Shown: piece by piece, positions 25,031-33,711 of the stretch
How positions within the stretch are numbered: the first letter of the stretch is position 1
Layout: the number at the start of each line of letters is the position of its first letter
Source of the DNA: JASLQO01 sp002327525
Lineage (GTDB): Bacteria; Pseudomonadota; Gammaproteobacteria; Pseudomonadales; Azotimanducaceae
Direction: 5' to 3'
NCBI GenBank assembly: GCA_030744435.1
Contig: JASLQO010000004.1
Span: forward strand, 62,001 to 126,000
Length of the DNA: 64,000 nt
Made by a program: the position numbers and the translations under genes
Notes under the pieces: model-generated
Databases searched by the model: none
Told to the model about the DNA's origin: nothing
The model's input: only the letters and a program-made list of their open reading frames with translations

Positions 25031-25885
25031 ATGCTTGAGTCCGTCGACCGAATTCAACTCACCACCCATAACGCCGCCACCACCGCCGAGCAATGGGCAC
25101 GTGTTCTCGACGCCGCGCAGGTGGGGGAGGATCATCTCGATGTTCTCAACGCACACCGCGTGACCCTGCAGATAGGGGATTCGCTTACCGAGCTTCTCGA
25201 ACCCACGGGGACGGGGCTTGTCCAAACTCATCTCGATACCGGTCGCGGGGGCCTCTTCTCGATTGGCGTCACCACCCGTGACCCGGACGCGCTTTATGGG
25301 CGCCTCTCCGCTCAGGGCATTGAGGGTCTCAGCTTCGGCGAACAACGCCTTTTTACAGAAGCTGCACTCGGCATCCCTGGGCTCACCGTGCTCGTTTCCG
25401 TGCATGAGCATCGCGAATCAGTCGGCCTGGTGGACACCCTGTACGAAGCGACCCATCTGACACCCAATGGCAACGCCGCAACCGCCATCGCCGACGTGTT
25501 CGGACTCGATGCATCGCAATTCGTCCCCATCGAGTCGGGTAACTACGGTTACCGCGGGCACCTCACGCTGTTTGACAGTGCGCGTCTCGATCGCGTGGAG
25601 ACCATCTTCCCGTTCGATGCGGATAAGACCATGGGCCGCTACTTTCATCGTTTCGGCCCGAGCTTGTACATGTGCTATGCGGAAGCCGAGTCCATTGTGC
25701 CGCTGCGCGAGCGGCTGATGGAGGTGGCGCCGGGAGACTGGACAGGCAGCACTGAGGATAACGACGGGTTGTTCGTACATCCCAAGGCTCTGGGTGGTGT
25801 GATGATGGGTGTCAGCCGGGTGACTCACGCATGGACCTGGTCCGGCTATCCCGAGCGTCGTCTTCCGCCCGCCGCACATACCTGA
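25031..25885 (+). CDS. VOC-superfamily (glyoxalase/dioxygenase-like) protein
   Basis: 284 residues with two vicinal-oxygen-chelate modules. The N-terminal module starts MLESVDRIQLTTHNAATTAEQWARVLDA and includes a RGGLFSIGVTTRDPDALYGRL strand-helix. The second starts at LVDTLYEATHLTPNGNAATAIADVFGLD and includes YRGHLTLFD. A few His/Glu residues at canonical metal positions are present, but I cannot prove the full triad. No operon partner. Function could be a lyase or dioxygenase, or binding only. Confidence 0.75.
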   Translation: MLESVDRIQLTTHNAATTAEQWARVLDAAQVGEDHLDVLNAHRVTLQIGDSLTELLEPTGTGLVQTHLDTGRGGLFSIGVTTRDPDALYGRLSAQGIEGLSFGEQRLFTEAALGIPGLTVLVSVHEHRESVGLVDTLYEATHLTPNGNAATAIADVFGLDASQFVPIESGNYGYRGHLTLFDSARLDRVETIFPFDADKTMGRYFHRFGPSLYMCYAEAESIVPLRERLMEVAPGDWTGSTEDNDGLFVHPKALGGVMMGVSRVTHAWTWSGYPERRLPPAAHT

Positions 25886-25981
25886 CCCGGTAGGCAGCCA
25901 GCTCTAGCCGGCGAGTGTAGGGCGCGAAGAACAGCATGCGCCTTTCGAGCAACCAGATGCCCCTGCAGGGCCTGGAAAGCG

Positions 25982-26001
25982 GGGCGCGCCAACGCGCGCC
26001 C
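25982..26001. terminator. Hairpin between convergent genes
   Basis: GGGCGCGC-CAAC-GCGCGCCC forms a perfect 8-bp stem with a 4-base loop between the convergent VOC and isocitrate lyase genes. No T-run follows on either strand, so it may be a processing or bidirectional attenuation structure instead of a classical terminator. Confidence 0.5.
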
Positions 26002-26015
26002 TGTCGGTCACCAGA

Positions 26016-27617
26016 CTAGAACTGATTCATCGTGTTGGCAACACCACCGGCCAGCAGCGCTTTCTCGCCAAGGAAGTATTCCTTGTGATCGTCGCCGATG
26101 TTGGACCCGGCGAGGTCCTGGTGCTTCACGCTGGCCAGATCGCGGCGGATCTCCTGGCGCTGAATGCCCTTCACGTAGGCCAGCATGCCGAGATCACCGA
26201 AGTAACCTTCCGAGAGCTGATCCACACCGAGTGCGGTCTCGTGATACGTCGGCAGCGTTATCAGATGGTGGAAGATACCCGCTTCGCGAGCCGCATCACG
26301 CTGAAAGCTCTGAATCAAGGCATCCGCAGCTTGAGCGAGTTCTGAATCATCCAGCTTCTGGTCCATCAGGCCCTTCTCGAATACAGCGGGATCAGGGTAG
26401 GTGGACACGTCCTTGCCAGCCGCTTTCCAGTCCTCATAGACCTGCTCGCGAAACTTTAGTGTCCAGTTGAAGGATGGTGAGTTGTTGTAGACGAGCTTCG
26501 CCTCGGGGCGCACCTTGCGGATGGCTGACACCATGCCACCGATCTGGTCGAGGTTGGGCTTCTCGGTCTCGATCCACAACAGGTCGGCGCCGTGCTCAAG
26601 CGAGGTGATGCAGTCGAGCACCACGCGGTCGAAACCGGTGTCGTCCTGGAACGCATACAGTCCATTGTCCATACGCTCGGGCTTACACAGTACCCCGTTC
26701 TGGTAGATGGTGACGTCACCTTCCCTCAGCTCGCTGAGGTCATTGACCGGCTCCGCCTTCAGGAAGTCGCAGTACAGGCGACCCAGGTCGCCTTCCTCTT
26801 TCGCGACCGGAATTTTTTGAGTGAGTCCGGCGCCGAGAGAATCGGTTCTCGCCACGATGACGCCGTTGTCGACACCGAGTTCCAGGAACGCATAGCGAAT
26901 GGCATGCAGTTTGGAGACGAAATCCTCATGCGGGACGGTTACCTTGCCGGCCTGGTGGCCGCACTGCTTGGCGTCCGAGACCTGGTTTTCCACCTGTATG
27001 GCACAGGCACCTGCTTCAATCATTTTCTTGGCCAGCAGGTAGGTCGCCTCCTCGTTACCGAAGCCGGCATCTATGTCCGCGATAATCGGCACGACGTGCG
27101 TCTCGAAGTTGTCAATGTTGGCAAGCGCTTCTGAAACGTCCGTGCCCGCAGCGCGCACCTCGTCGAGTTCGGCAAACAGGTGGCGCAGCTCACGCGCGTC
27201 GGCCTGCTTGAGAAAGGTATAGATCTCTTCGATCAGGTTCGCGACCGTGGTCTTCTCGTGCATGCTCTGGTCGGGCAGCGGACCGAAGTCGGAACGAAGA
27301 GCCGCCACCATCCAGCCGGAGAGATAGATGTAGCGCTTATCGACCGTGCCCTGACGCTTCTTCACGGACATCATCGTCTGCTGCGCGACAAAGCCATGCC
27401 AGGCGCCAAGCGACTGAGTGTACTTGCCGGGATCGGCATCGTATTCAGCCATGTCTCGGCGCATGATGTCGGCGGTGTAACGCGCAATGTCGATACCCGT
27501 TTTGAAGCGGTTCTGCAGGCGCATCCGCGTCACGTATTCCGGGTTGATGGCGCGCCATTCCTGGCCGTGTGTGAGAAGTCCGCGGCGAATTTCTTCGACT
27601 TGCTCCATGTAAGACAT
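26016..27617 (-). CDS. aceA: Isocitrate lyase
   Basis: Splits isocitrate to glyoxylate and succinate, the entry step of the glyoxylate shunt. 533 residues, the long form known from Pseudomonas; enteric isocitrate lyases have about 430. The active-site loop reads AKQCGHQAGKVTVPHEDF (about residue 215) with the catalytic Cys in KQCGH where most others have KKCGH. VIVARTDSLGAGLTQKIPV and LLWIETEKPNLDQIGGMV supply metal and substrate ligands. LVYNNSPSFNWTLKF, GIFHHLITLPTYHETAL and the C-terminal NTMNQF are also typical. Malate synthase is not in the window. It complements the methylmalonyl-CoA pathway genes for growth on acetyl- and propionyl-CoA. Confidence 0.97.
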   Translation of the reverse strand: MSYMEQVEEIRRGLLTHGQEWRAINPEYVTRMRLQNRFKTGIDIARYTADIMRRDMAEYDADPGKYTQSLGAWHGFVAQQTMMSVKKRQGTVDKRYIYLSGWMVAALRSDFGPLPDQSMHEKTTVANLIEEIYTFLKQADARELRHLFAELDEVRAAGTDVSEALANIDNFETHVVPIIADIDAGFGNEEATYLLAKKMIEAGACAIQVENQVSDAKQCGHQAGKVTVPHEDFVSKLHAIRYAFLELGVDNGVIVARTDSLGAGLTQKIPVAKEEGDLGRLYCDFLKAEPVNDLSELREGDVTIYQNGVLCKPERMDNGLYAFQDDTGFDRVVLDCITSLEHGADLLWIETEKPNLDQIGGMVSAIRKVRPEAKLVYNNSPSFNWTLKFREQVYEDWKAAGKDVSTYPDPAVFEKGLMDQKLDDSELAQAADALIQSFQRDAAREAGIFHHLITLPTYHETALGVDQLSEGYFGDLGMLAYVKGIQRQEIRRDLASVKHQDLAGSNIGDDHKEYFLGEKALLAGGVANTMNQF

Positions 27618-27709
27618 ATCCGATCCTCAAGCGTCGGAAAAAAAGGAGCGCGCACGATACAAGGATTTAGATGGAATGTGTGGACACTGTTACTTTCCAA
27701 ACTGGAATT

Positions 27710-27733
27710 TGTTTGCCTGTCGCGCGAAGCGCG
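27710..27733. repeat. REP-like hairpin, copy 1
   Basis: TGTTTGCCTGTCGCGC, then GAA, then GCGCG: a 5-bp stem with a GAA loop upstream of isocitrate lyase. The second copy, with a longer stem, is at 45398-45425. The shared part is TGTTTG[CT]CTGTCGCGCG followed by AAGCGCGC. Confidence 0.5.
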
Positions 27734-27838
27734 CTCCTTTCCCGAACCTGGTCAGGATTTGAAGCCCGGCGCGATGGTAACTGTACCTTCAGGGTTGGGC
27801 AGCCAGTGCGTTTCGAGCAGTGTGGGCGGTGGCGATGT

Positions 27839-28111
27839 CTAGCGTTTCGTGCGTGCGAAGAGGTCCACCAGTTCGTTGAATTTGCGGCGCTGCTCGCCAG
27901 CATCTCCCGAAGCGATGGCCGATTCTACGCAGGTCGCAGTGTGGTCCTTGAGCACCGCGTCCTCCACCCTGGCAAGTGCGGCCTGAACCGCCTGCAATTG
28001 CTGCAGCACGTCGATACAGTAGCGGTCTTCCTCGATCATGCGCACGATGCCGCGCACCTGGCCCTCGATCCGCTTCAACCGCTTACAGGTCGCATCCTGG
28101 TCTGTTGCCAT
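27839..28111 (-). CDS. CsoR/RcnR-family metal-sensing repressor
   Basis: A cytoplasmic four-helix DNA-binding repressor of 90 residues starting at the ATG at 28111 (MATDQDATCKRLKRIEGQVRGIVRMIEE). The C-H-C metal-binding pattern is present: RYCIDVLQQLQAVQAALARV, then VLKDHTATCVESAI (Cys near 32, His near 57, Cys near 61), as in copper- or nickel-sensing members. Longer in-frame extensions upstream to 28381 run through the operator and lack a ribosome site, so I reject them. Its divergent partner at 28290 encodes a DUF4396 membrane protein, and a CsoR-type palindrome lies between the two, so it probably represses that gene and itself. Confidence 0.9.
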   Translation of the reverse strand: MATDQDATCKRLKRIEGQVRGIVRMIEEDRYCIDVLQQLQAVQAALARVEDAVLKDHTATCVESAIASGDAGEQRRKFNELVDLFARTKR

Positions 28112-28133
28112 GTCATTCGATCCAGATTTGTCA

Positions 28134-28152
28134 TATACCCCATAGGAGTATA
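28134..28152. promoter_or_regulatory. Putative CsoR-type operator
   Basis: TATACCCCATAGGAGTATA is an imperfect palindrome (outer TATAC/GTATA and inner CC/GG arms) matching the AT-GC-rich TACCC-GGGTA style of CsoR-family operators. It sits 22 bases upstream of the repressor ATG and 137 bases upstream of the DUF4396 start, where repressor binding would block both promoters. A related half site, GTATATGGGGGGTC, occurs at 28174-28187. Confidence 0.6.
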
Positions 28153-28289
28153 GAGTATTGGGATAATCAGAGAGTATATGGGGGGTCAGGGCAAAGGGCC
28201 AGACCAAAAGGGTTTCTCTGACTCCCACGTCTTTCTTCGGCCCCGGTGTCTTTGTGGCAACAACGCGTAAAGTGAGTAAGGAGTACTTC

Positions 28290-28745
28290 ATGAGTGAGAC
28301 ATGCGAACATTCAACCCATCCCGGCAATCCCTTCGTCACCAGTGCACAGGCGACGATGCACTGCCTCACTGGGTGTGTCATCGGCGAGGTAGCCGGCCTG
28401 ATGATCGCAACGACGTTGGGATTCGCGGTCTGGCCAACGGTAATTCTGGCAACCAGCTGCGCTTATCTCTCGGGCTTCACGCTGGGATTGCTGCCCGTGA
28501 TGCGCGACCAGGGCAAATCCTTCGCCGAAGCTCTGCGCTTGATATGGATCGGCGAGGCGGTCTCCATCGGCGTAATGGAAGTGGCGATGAACTTCGCCGA
28601 CTTCGCCGCCGGTGGCATGGATGCCACATCGGTTCTGTCCACGCCTTTCTGGATAGGAGTCGCCGTGGCCGTACCGGCCGGATTCGTCGCCGCATGGCCC
28701 GTGAACTGGTGGCTTCTGAAGCGCGACTTGAAAGCCTGCCACTGA
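28290..28745 (+). CDS. DUF4396 integral membrane protein
   Basis: 151 residues; AAGGAG lies 8 bases before the ATG at 28290. ATMHCLTGCVIGEVAGLMIAT is the family signature: a His-Cys-x3-Cys motif inside the first helix that could bind a metal. Three further helices follow (VILATSCAYLSGFTLGLLPV, LIWIGEAVSIGVMEVAM, FWIGVAVAVPAGFVAAWPV) and a short basic tail. DUF4396 proteins often accompany CsoR repressors and copper-handling genes; with the divergent CsoR and the operator this suggests metal homeostasis. The transported or bound ion is not proven. Confidence 0.85.
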   Translation: MSETCEHSTHPGNPFVTSAQATMHCLTGCVIGEVAGLMIATTLGFAVWPTVILATSCAYLSGFTLGLLPVMRDQGKSFAEALRLIWIGEAVSIGVMEVAMNFADFAAGGMDATSVLSTPFWIGVAVAVPAGFVAAWPVNWWLLKRDLKACH

Positions 28746-28788
28746 AGCAGCTGAGTGAGCGGTGTCTGGCCGTCAGCTTCACCATCAC

Positions 28789-30105
28789 ATGCATCGCGTG
28801 AGCCGCGAAGCGCGTGCGCTTGCGTTGATGGGTTGCGCATTCGTCCTCGGTGCGTGTCAGACGAAGACATCGGAAGGTCTCCCCTCACCTGTGTTCGAAG
28901 CCGCTGCCAACGTGGCGTCGGTGCACGCCCAGCACCGGCGTTTGCCTGAAGACGACATCTGGTGGAGCGTGAATGGTGAGGACATGTCCTGGAATTTCAG
29001 GAATCTCCACCAGCTATTCCCCACTGTGAATGTGTATCGCGGCGGTCGCGTGCGCACACTGACACCGGCACCAATGCCCGATATCGGTAAGTACGTCGTG
29101 GATGTGGCCGGCACACGGATCACTTTCGATGAGTTTCTCGAAAGCGAACACAGCACGGCAACCGGGGTGATCGTGCTGCACCAGGGGCTCGTCGTCTTCG
29201 AGCGCTACCCGCGTATGCAGGATTACGAGATGCCGGTGTTCTGGTCGGTGGCCAAGGTGTTCGTCGGCACATTGGTACGCATTCTGGAGGAACGCGGCGA
29301 GTTGGACGTCAGCGCACCCATAGAGCGCTATCTGCCAAGGCTTGCCGGCTCGAGCCTGGCCGGTGTGCCCGTGCGCGATCTACTCGACATGGCCAGCGGT
29401 CTCGACTGCGCCGATGAGTACGAGGATCGCACCTCGTGCTACTACCGATATTCCATGGCCATCGGCGATGGCTTCCGCACAGCCGACGCACCTGACAATC
29501 CCTACGACTTCGCCGCCACCCTCGAGACATCCCGTCACGCACCGCCCGGCGAGGTATTCTCCTACTCCGGCCTCAACACCTTCGTACTGGCGTGGCTGGT
29601 GGAAGAGATCACCGGCATGCCATTTCAAGACGCCTTGTCACGGGAGCTGTGGTATCGGATGGGTGCGGAGGCAAACGCCTCCTATATCGCGCCACGCTAT
29701 GGCATTGCGGTGACCCATGGCGGCTTCCTGGCGAGACTGCGCGACGTGGCGCGCTTCGGATTGCTGTTTACGCCAAGCTATGGAGTCGTGAGCGACGAGC
29801 GCCTGATCTCGCCCGAGCACCTGGCATTGCTGCTGCACGGAGGTCGCCCCCGGCTGCGCACCAATGCCGGTCTGCCGGGGGCGGACATGTCGGGTGTGCG
29901 CCACAACGTCTATCAATGGGATGCCGTGTTGGCCAACGATACGCTCTTCAAAGGCGGCTGGGCCGGTCAGGGGCTCATCATCAATCCGACCTGGGACGTG
30001 GTAGCCGCGTTTACCGGCTACTTCAAGGACGATGACCACAGCGAGGAGGCGCTAGCGCCCATACTATTGCGGTTGCTCGACGACGTGTTCGGCAGCGCGG
30101 AATGA
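28789..30105 (+). CDS. Serine hydrolase of beta-lactamase/esterase fold, lipoprotein
   Basis: 438 residues. The signal peptide ends in lipobox VLGAC (Cys near residue 21), so it is anchored in the envelope. The catalytic Ser-x-x-Lys is in PVFWSVAKVFVG (about residue 152). The second motif is YSGLN (about residue 250), in place of YAN, and GGWAGQG near residue 385 may be the third-motif equivalent. This is the class C/6-aminohexanoate-dimer hydrolase group: carboxylesterases, D-peptidases or beta-lactamase-like. The ATG at 28789 is preferred because the signal peptide starts there. ATGA overlap with the following DUF1697 gene makes a two-gene unit. Confidence 0.88.
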   Translation: MHRVSREARALALMGCAFVLGACQTKTSEGLPSPVFEAAANVASVHAQHRRLPEDDIWWSVNGEDMSWNFRNLHQLFPTVNVYRGGRVRTLTPAPMPDIGKYVVDVAGTRITFDEFLESEHSTATGVIVLHQGLVVFERYPRMQDYEMPVFWSVAKVFVGTLVRILEERGELDVSAPIERYLPRLAGSSLAGVPVRDLLDMASGLDCADEYEDRTSCYYRYSMAIGDGFRTADAPDNPYDFAATLETSRHAPPGEVFSYSGLNTFVLAWLVEEITGMPFQDALSRELWYRMGAEANASYIAPRYGIAVTHGGFLARLRDVARFGLLFTPSYGVVSDERLISPEHLALLLHGGRPRLRTNAGLPGADMSGVRHNVYQWDAVLANDTLFKGGWAGQGLIINPTWDVVAAFTGYFKDDDHSEEALAPILLRLLDDVFGSAE

Positions 30106-30650
30106 GCGCGCGGACCGCGTTTATCAAGGGTATCAACGTCGGCCGACACCGCAAGCTGCCCATGGCGGAATTGAGGGCGATGCTGGAAACGCTGGGTTAT
30201 CGGAACCTCGCCACCTACATCCAGAGTGGCAACGCGGTGTTTGCCACCGAAAAACCGCCGGGCGTTCTCGAAGACGAGATCAGCCACGCCATCGCAGACA
30301 TCTTTTCATTCAGCACGGATGTCAGGGTTCTGACGCTGGCCGAGCCGAATCAGATCATCGATGGCAATCCTTTCCCGAACGCCGTGAGCGATCCGCGCAG
30401 GCTGCACGTCTGGCTGCTGGACGAACCCACCTCGAAGGCGGATCCGGTCAGGCTCTCGGCCCTCGCAACCGGGCACGAGCGCTTCCAACTCGACGGCAAG
30501 GTAGCTCACCGGCACACCCCCGATGGTATCGGCCGCTCGAAACTTGCAGACGCCGCAACACGTACCCTTGGCACCGCCGCCACCGCGTGCAATTGGCGCA
30601 CACCGGGCAAAGTCGCTGAGATGGCACGCATGCTCAAGGCCGATCCCTAG
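30102..30650 (+). CDS. DUF1697 family protein
   Basis: 182 residues. RTAFIKGINVGRHRKLPMAELRAMLETLGYRNLATYIQSGNAVF is the highly conserved N-terminus of DUF1697, a ferredoxin-like fold of unknown function. PDGIGRSKLADAATRTLGTAATACNWRT is the conserved second half. Cytoplasmic. It starts inside the stop of the serine hydrolase gene (ATGA), so translation is coupled, though a functional link is not known. Confidence 0.9.
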   Translation: MSARTAFIKGINVGRHRKLPMAELRAMLETLGYRNLATYIQSGNAVFATEKPPGVLEDEISHAIADIFSFSTDVRVLTLAEPNQIIDGNPFPNAVSDPRRLHVWLLDEPTSKADPVRLSALATGHERFQLDGKVAHRHTPDGIGRSKLADAATRTLGTAATACNWRTPGKVAEMARMLKADP

Positions 30651-30669
30651 TCTTCCAGGCTGTTCAGCT

Positions 30670-31086
30670 CTACGTGGGGAGCCTTATGCGTGCCGTCCCA
30701 AACACGCGCGTCTCATCCGCGTCGTTCTTGATCGTCAGGTCCAGCTCGGCCACGCCTTCTTCCTCGTCGATGTCGGTGACCACTGCGCTGATGTGAGCAG
30801 GATCGTCCGCCAGCATCGGGGCGCGGAAGACGGTATCGACGTGCTCCACCCGCGCCGCCGGCGCCCACCGGTGGATCATGGTTGTGAGGAAACCCATGCC
30901 CATGATCCCGGGCACCAGCGCACCGGGCAGCCCTTCCTTGCGTGCCTTGTCGTGGTCGGTGAAGCGGCCGCCGCGACCCCAGCCCACGGCGTCCGCGAAC
31001 TGGCTGGTTTGCGATAGCGCCGTATCGCACTCGAAAGCCGGCAGCTCCGCGCCGAATTCCACATCCGCGATGCTTTCTATGCTCAT
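30670..31086 (-). CDS. Hot-dog-fold MaoC-like dehydratase (second subunit)
   Basis: 138 residues of the MaoC/hot-dog fold. GALVPGIMGMGFLTTMIHRWAP is the hot-dog helix; DTVFRAPMLADDPAHISAVV is the following strand. The canonical hydratase motif D-x4-H is not evident, suggesting it is the non-catalytic or partner half. It overlaps the upstream hot-dog gene by ATGA, and the two probably form a heterodimeric (R)-enoyl-CoA or steroid-type hydratase, as is common in sterol-degrading bacteria. Confidence 0.8.
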   Translation of the reverse strand: MSIESIADVEFGAELPAFECDTALSQTSQFADAVGWGRGGRFTDHDKARKEGLPGALVPGIMGMGFLTTMIHRWAPAARVEHVDTVFRAPMLADDPAHISAVVTDIDEEEGVAELDLTIKNDADETRVFGTARIRLPT

Positions 31087-31526
31087 GCGTCGGGCCTCTC
31101 TCTGACAACCATCCTGGAATCGTTGATGGCAACCTGGTCACCATCGGCATCGAAGATCTCCATGCGCGACACGATGAAGACCATTCGACCGGAGCGTCCC
31201 TGTTTCGCGTAGATATCGTGCAGGTGCGTACGGCCGGTGAGATGCGTACCCGGTTTTACGGGTCTGACAATCGTCACCGCCTTACCGCCGTCCATCGGAA
31301 TGCCGCCCAGCCTCGGGAAGTCGATGGGTAGGTGCCGGCCCGCTGCTAGACTCGCAAGCATTGCTGGTGGCGTCTGAAAATCCTCGTGCCCGGGGTCGGT
31401 GAATTCCGGCAGCACTTCACCGGTGACTCTCGCCACGGTTACCGACTTCTCTGGATCTATCCTCAACTCCTGGGTGTCGAACTCGAGATTCAGAAACCGT
31501 TCTTTCAGGTCTTCGATGTCGACCAT
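31083..31526 (-). CDS. Hot-dog-fold dehydratase, FAS1-like (first subunit)
   Basis: 147 residues of the FAS1-like dehydratase (MaoC N-terminal) type: FRLGG-like FPRLGGIPMDGGKAVTIVRPVKPGTHLTGRTHLHDIY, with GRSGRMVFIVSRMEIFDADGD following. It shares an ATGA overlap with the second subunit and lies 3 bases downstream of the carboxylesterase stop (31530), so all three may be one transcript. The pair is expected to hydrate an enoyl-CoA; the substrate is unknown. Confidence 0.8.
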   Translation of the reverse strand: MVDIEDLKERFLNLEFDTQELRIDPEKSVTVARVTGEVLPEFTDPGHEDFQTPPAMLASLAAGRHLPIDFPRLGGIPMDGGKAVTIVRPVKPGTHLTGRTHLHDIYAKQGRSGRMVFIVSRMEIFDADGDQVAINDSRMVVRERPDA

Positions 31527-31529
31527 CTG

Positions 31530-33134
31530 TTACTCCATTTCTCCTGCGAGGATTGCCTCGAACACATCGTATTCGCGATGCGGAGGGTTGAGCACGGGTG
31601 TCACCGTCGCCCCGAATTCCTGCACCAGATCCTTGGAGGTGTATCGCGGCCACCGCGGCAGTCCTTCCCCATTCGGGTCGCCGTTGCGTGCGAAATTCAC
31701 CCAGTAGTCCGAGATCATATCAGCAAGGCGGCGGTCCCAGGGCTGCCAGTGCAGCCCGACGACGCCGACATTGTTGAAATGATAGGCCAGATCACCGGAG
31801 TGGTAGGCGCCAAGCGCCCGGGGACCGCCAGGCACCTCGTGCTCCGGACGCTCGGGTATATACAAGCTGAACACGGCCGTGGGGTGACTGAAATGGTAGA
31901 CATAGGCAGGTGTTTGTCCCTGTGTGAGCAGGCGCGCCAGCAACCGCGTAGGTGCTCCGAAAAACGAATGCGTGGAAATCTTGCGCAGCGCCTCGCGCGG
32001 AGAGACGTCGGCGATGCTCTCGTAGGTGGCAAGCACATCGTCCGCCCGCTCGCCGAAGCGCTCGCGAACCTCGGCCTCGTATTGCTCACGCGTCATCTCG
32101 CTCATGGCCTCGCCGAGCCCGCGAAACTCATCGGACACGATGCCCGTGATCAACGGTATGCGGTTGTAGCGTCCCGCCCCAAAGGCGGCGACGGGGGCTT
32201 GCGGCACCACCCAACCATCGACAATCGGGGTGCCGGGTGCAGCCCCCACCGCATCGACCGCCGCCATGATTTCCTCCGGCGTGTTCGCGCGCAGCTGCTC
32301 GAGCTCCCGCTGAGGGACTGGACTCACCTGCGCGGAGGTTTGCGTGGCGAGGTGCGCCGCCACGCTTTGTCCCTCGCGCTCAGCGACTTCCAGCGTCGTA
32401 TTCACGTTCAAACAGGTTCCGGAGTGCGCAATGACACGGTGCATCAATCCCTTCGCGAGCGGAGACGCCATGAGCAGGCACACGTCGAACGCACCCGCCG
32501 ATTGCCCGAATATCGTCACGCGATTCGGATCACCCCCAAAGGCGGCCACATTACGCTGCACCCATTCGAGTGCAGCGGTCTGATCCAGCAACCCGTAGTT
32601 GCCCGAGGAGGCCGATTGCGATTCAGCCGTCAGGGCGGGATGCGCGAAGAAACCCATCGGGCCCAGGCGATAGTTGACGTTGACCACCACAACCCCTTTC
32701 TGCGCCAGTCGCGTGCCGTCGAAAATGAGTGAGTTGCCATGCCCCGAAGTATTCGCTCCGCCGTGAAACCATACCATCACGGGCCGTAGTTCAGCGGCAG
32801 GCCGTGTCCACAGGTTGAGCGTGAGGCAGTCTTCGCTGACCTGCATAGAACCACGGCTGTAGATAGAGGTTTCCGGCACCAGGCGCTGCCAGCAGGGTTG
32901 GCCGAACTCATCCGCCTTCCGCACGCCCTGCCACGCCCCGGGGCGAACCGGCGCCGCCCACCGCAGCGCTCCGAGCGGGGGTTTCGCATAAGGAATACCG
33001 CGATACACGGTAACCGCGCCATCGACGGGACTCGCGATACCCGACCACCGCCCCTCGGTGGTGCTCACCTCACCGGCAGCCGACCATGCGCACGACGCGG
33101 CCAGAACAAACAACAACACAGAGATACGACGCAA
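31530..33134 (-). CDS. Type B carboxylesterase/lipase, secreted
   Basis: 534 residues from the TTG at 33134, which opens a clean signal peptide (LRRISVLLFVLAASCAWSAAG); an upstream in-frame extension to 33218 is not hydrophobic. Carboxylesterase type B motifs: EDCLTLNLWTRP (about residue 90), VMVWFHGGANTSGHG oxyanion hole, nucleophile elbow FGQSAGAFDV, an acid in GIVSDEFRGLGEA and His in LGAYHSGDLAYHF. Complete length for the family. Cleaves carboxylic esters in the periplasm or outside. It is followed by hot-dog dehydratases, consistent with uptake and beta-oxidation-like use of released acids. Confidence 0.9.
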   Translation of the reverse strand: MRRISVLLFVLAASCAWSAAGEVSTTEGRWSGIASPVDGAVTVYRGIPYAKPPLGALRWAAPVRPGAWQGVRKADEFGQPCWQRLVPETSIYSRGSMQVSEDCLTLNLWTRPAAELRPVMVWFHGGANTSGHGNSLIFDGTRLAQKGVVVVNVNYRLGPMGFFAHPALTAESQSASSGNYGLLDQTAALEWVQRNVAAFGGDPNRVTIFGQSAGAFDVCLLMASPLAKGLMHRVIAHSGTCLNVNTTLEVAEREGQSVAAHLATQTSAQVSPVPQRELEQLRANTPEEIMAAVDAVGAAPGTPIVDGWVVPQAPVAAFGAGRYNRIPLITGIVSDEFRGLGEAMSEMTREQYEAEVRERFGERADDVLATYESIADVSPREALRKISTHSFFGAPTRLLARLLTQGQTPAYVYHFSHPTAVFSLYIPERPEHEVPGGPRALGAYHSGDLAYHFNNVGVVGLHWQPWDRRLADMISDYWVNFARNGDPNGEGLPRWPRYTSKDLVQEFGATVTPVLNPPHREYDVFEAILAGEME

Positions 33135-33215
33135 TGGGGGTCCCGCAGAAGTAAACCTTCGAGAATACGCGGCGCTTTTCCGCCACACAAACGCGGTATC
33201 GTCGTGGCAGTTCCT

Positions 33216-33440
33216 CAACCGCCCTGAGCGCCTGCAGAATCACCACCTTGTCGCGGTCCCTGACCGGCATCTCCAGCGACGCCGGTGCGATGCCGTTTAC
33301 GAACACGGACGAACACGCGCACATGCCGGCGCAGGGCGCCTCGCTCGTCCACCATGCGAAAGCGTATTCCCGGATAGGAGACATCGAGATCCTCGTGCAG
33401 TCCGGCAAGTGTCGCGCATGCCGCCCCGGATCCAGATGAT
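33216..33440 (-). pseudogene. MoaD/ThiS-family sulfur carrier fragment, frameshifted
   Basis: Two frames together encode a MoaD/ThiS-like beta-grasp domain: SYPGIRFRMVDERGALRRHV in one frame and, after a shift near 33305, VFVNGIAPASLEMPVRDRDK and VVILQALRAVEE in the other. This is the standard domain centre and end, but the terminal Gly-Gly needed for sulfur transfer is absent. Upstream bits (GSGRNWEPLG) resemble a BNR-repeat remnant, a common neighbour of such genes. It is decayed; with no start and no di-glycine, it cannot function. Confidence 0.5.
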
Positions 33441-33711
33441 CGGCATCCCCGAGCGGCTCCCAATTGCGGCCGCTGCCCGCAGACTGGTCTCCCTCTGGCA
33501 TACCCTCTCCTCGCTCTCCAACGGGAGCCCTCAGCGTGCCACGATCGCGCCACGGTCAGCGTCACAAACACGCGTATCTTGCGTTTTGCACGCAGGGCCG
33601 CACGCAGAAGGGCTTCCCGCGCAATCATGTTTCATGAAAGTGTCCCCGCCGATCAGTCTGCGCCGAACGTTTCCTCGTTACAATGCAATCCCCGTTCAAG
33701 GTACGCCACCC

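Noticed and set aside
27839..28381. Long 180-residue version of the CsoR repressor
   Set aside because: The extension runs through the operator region; the conserved protein begins at ATG 28111.
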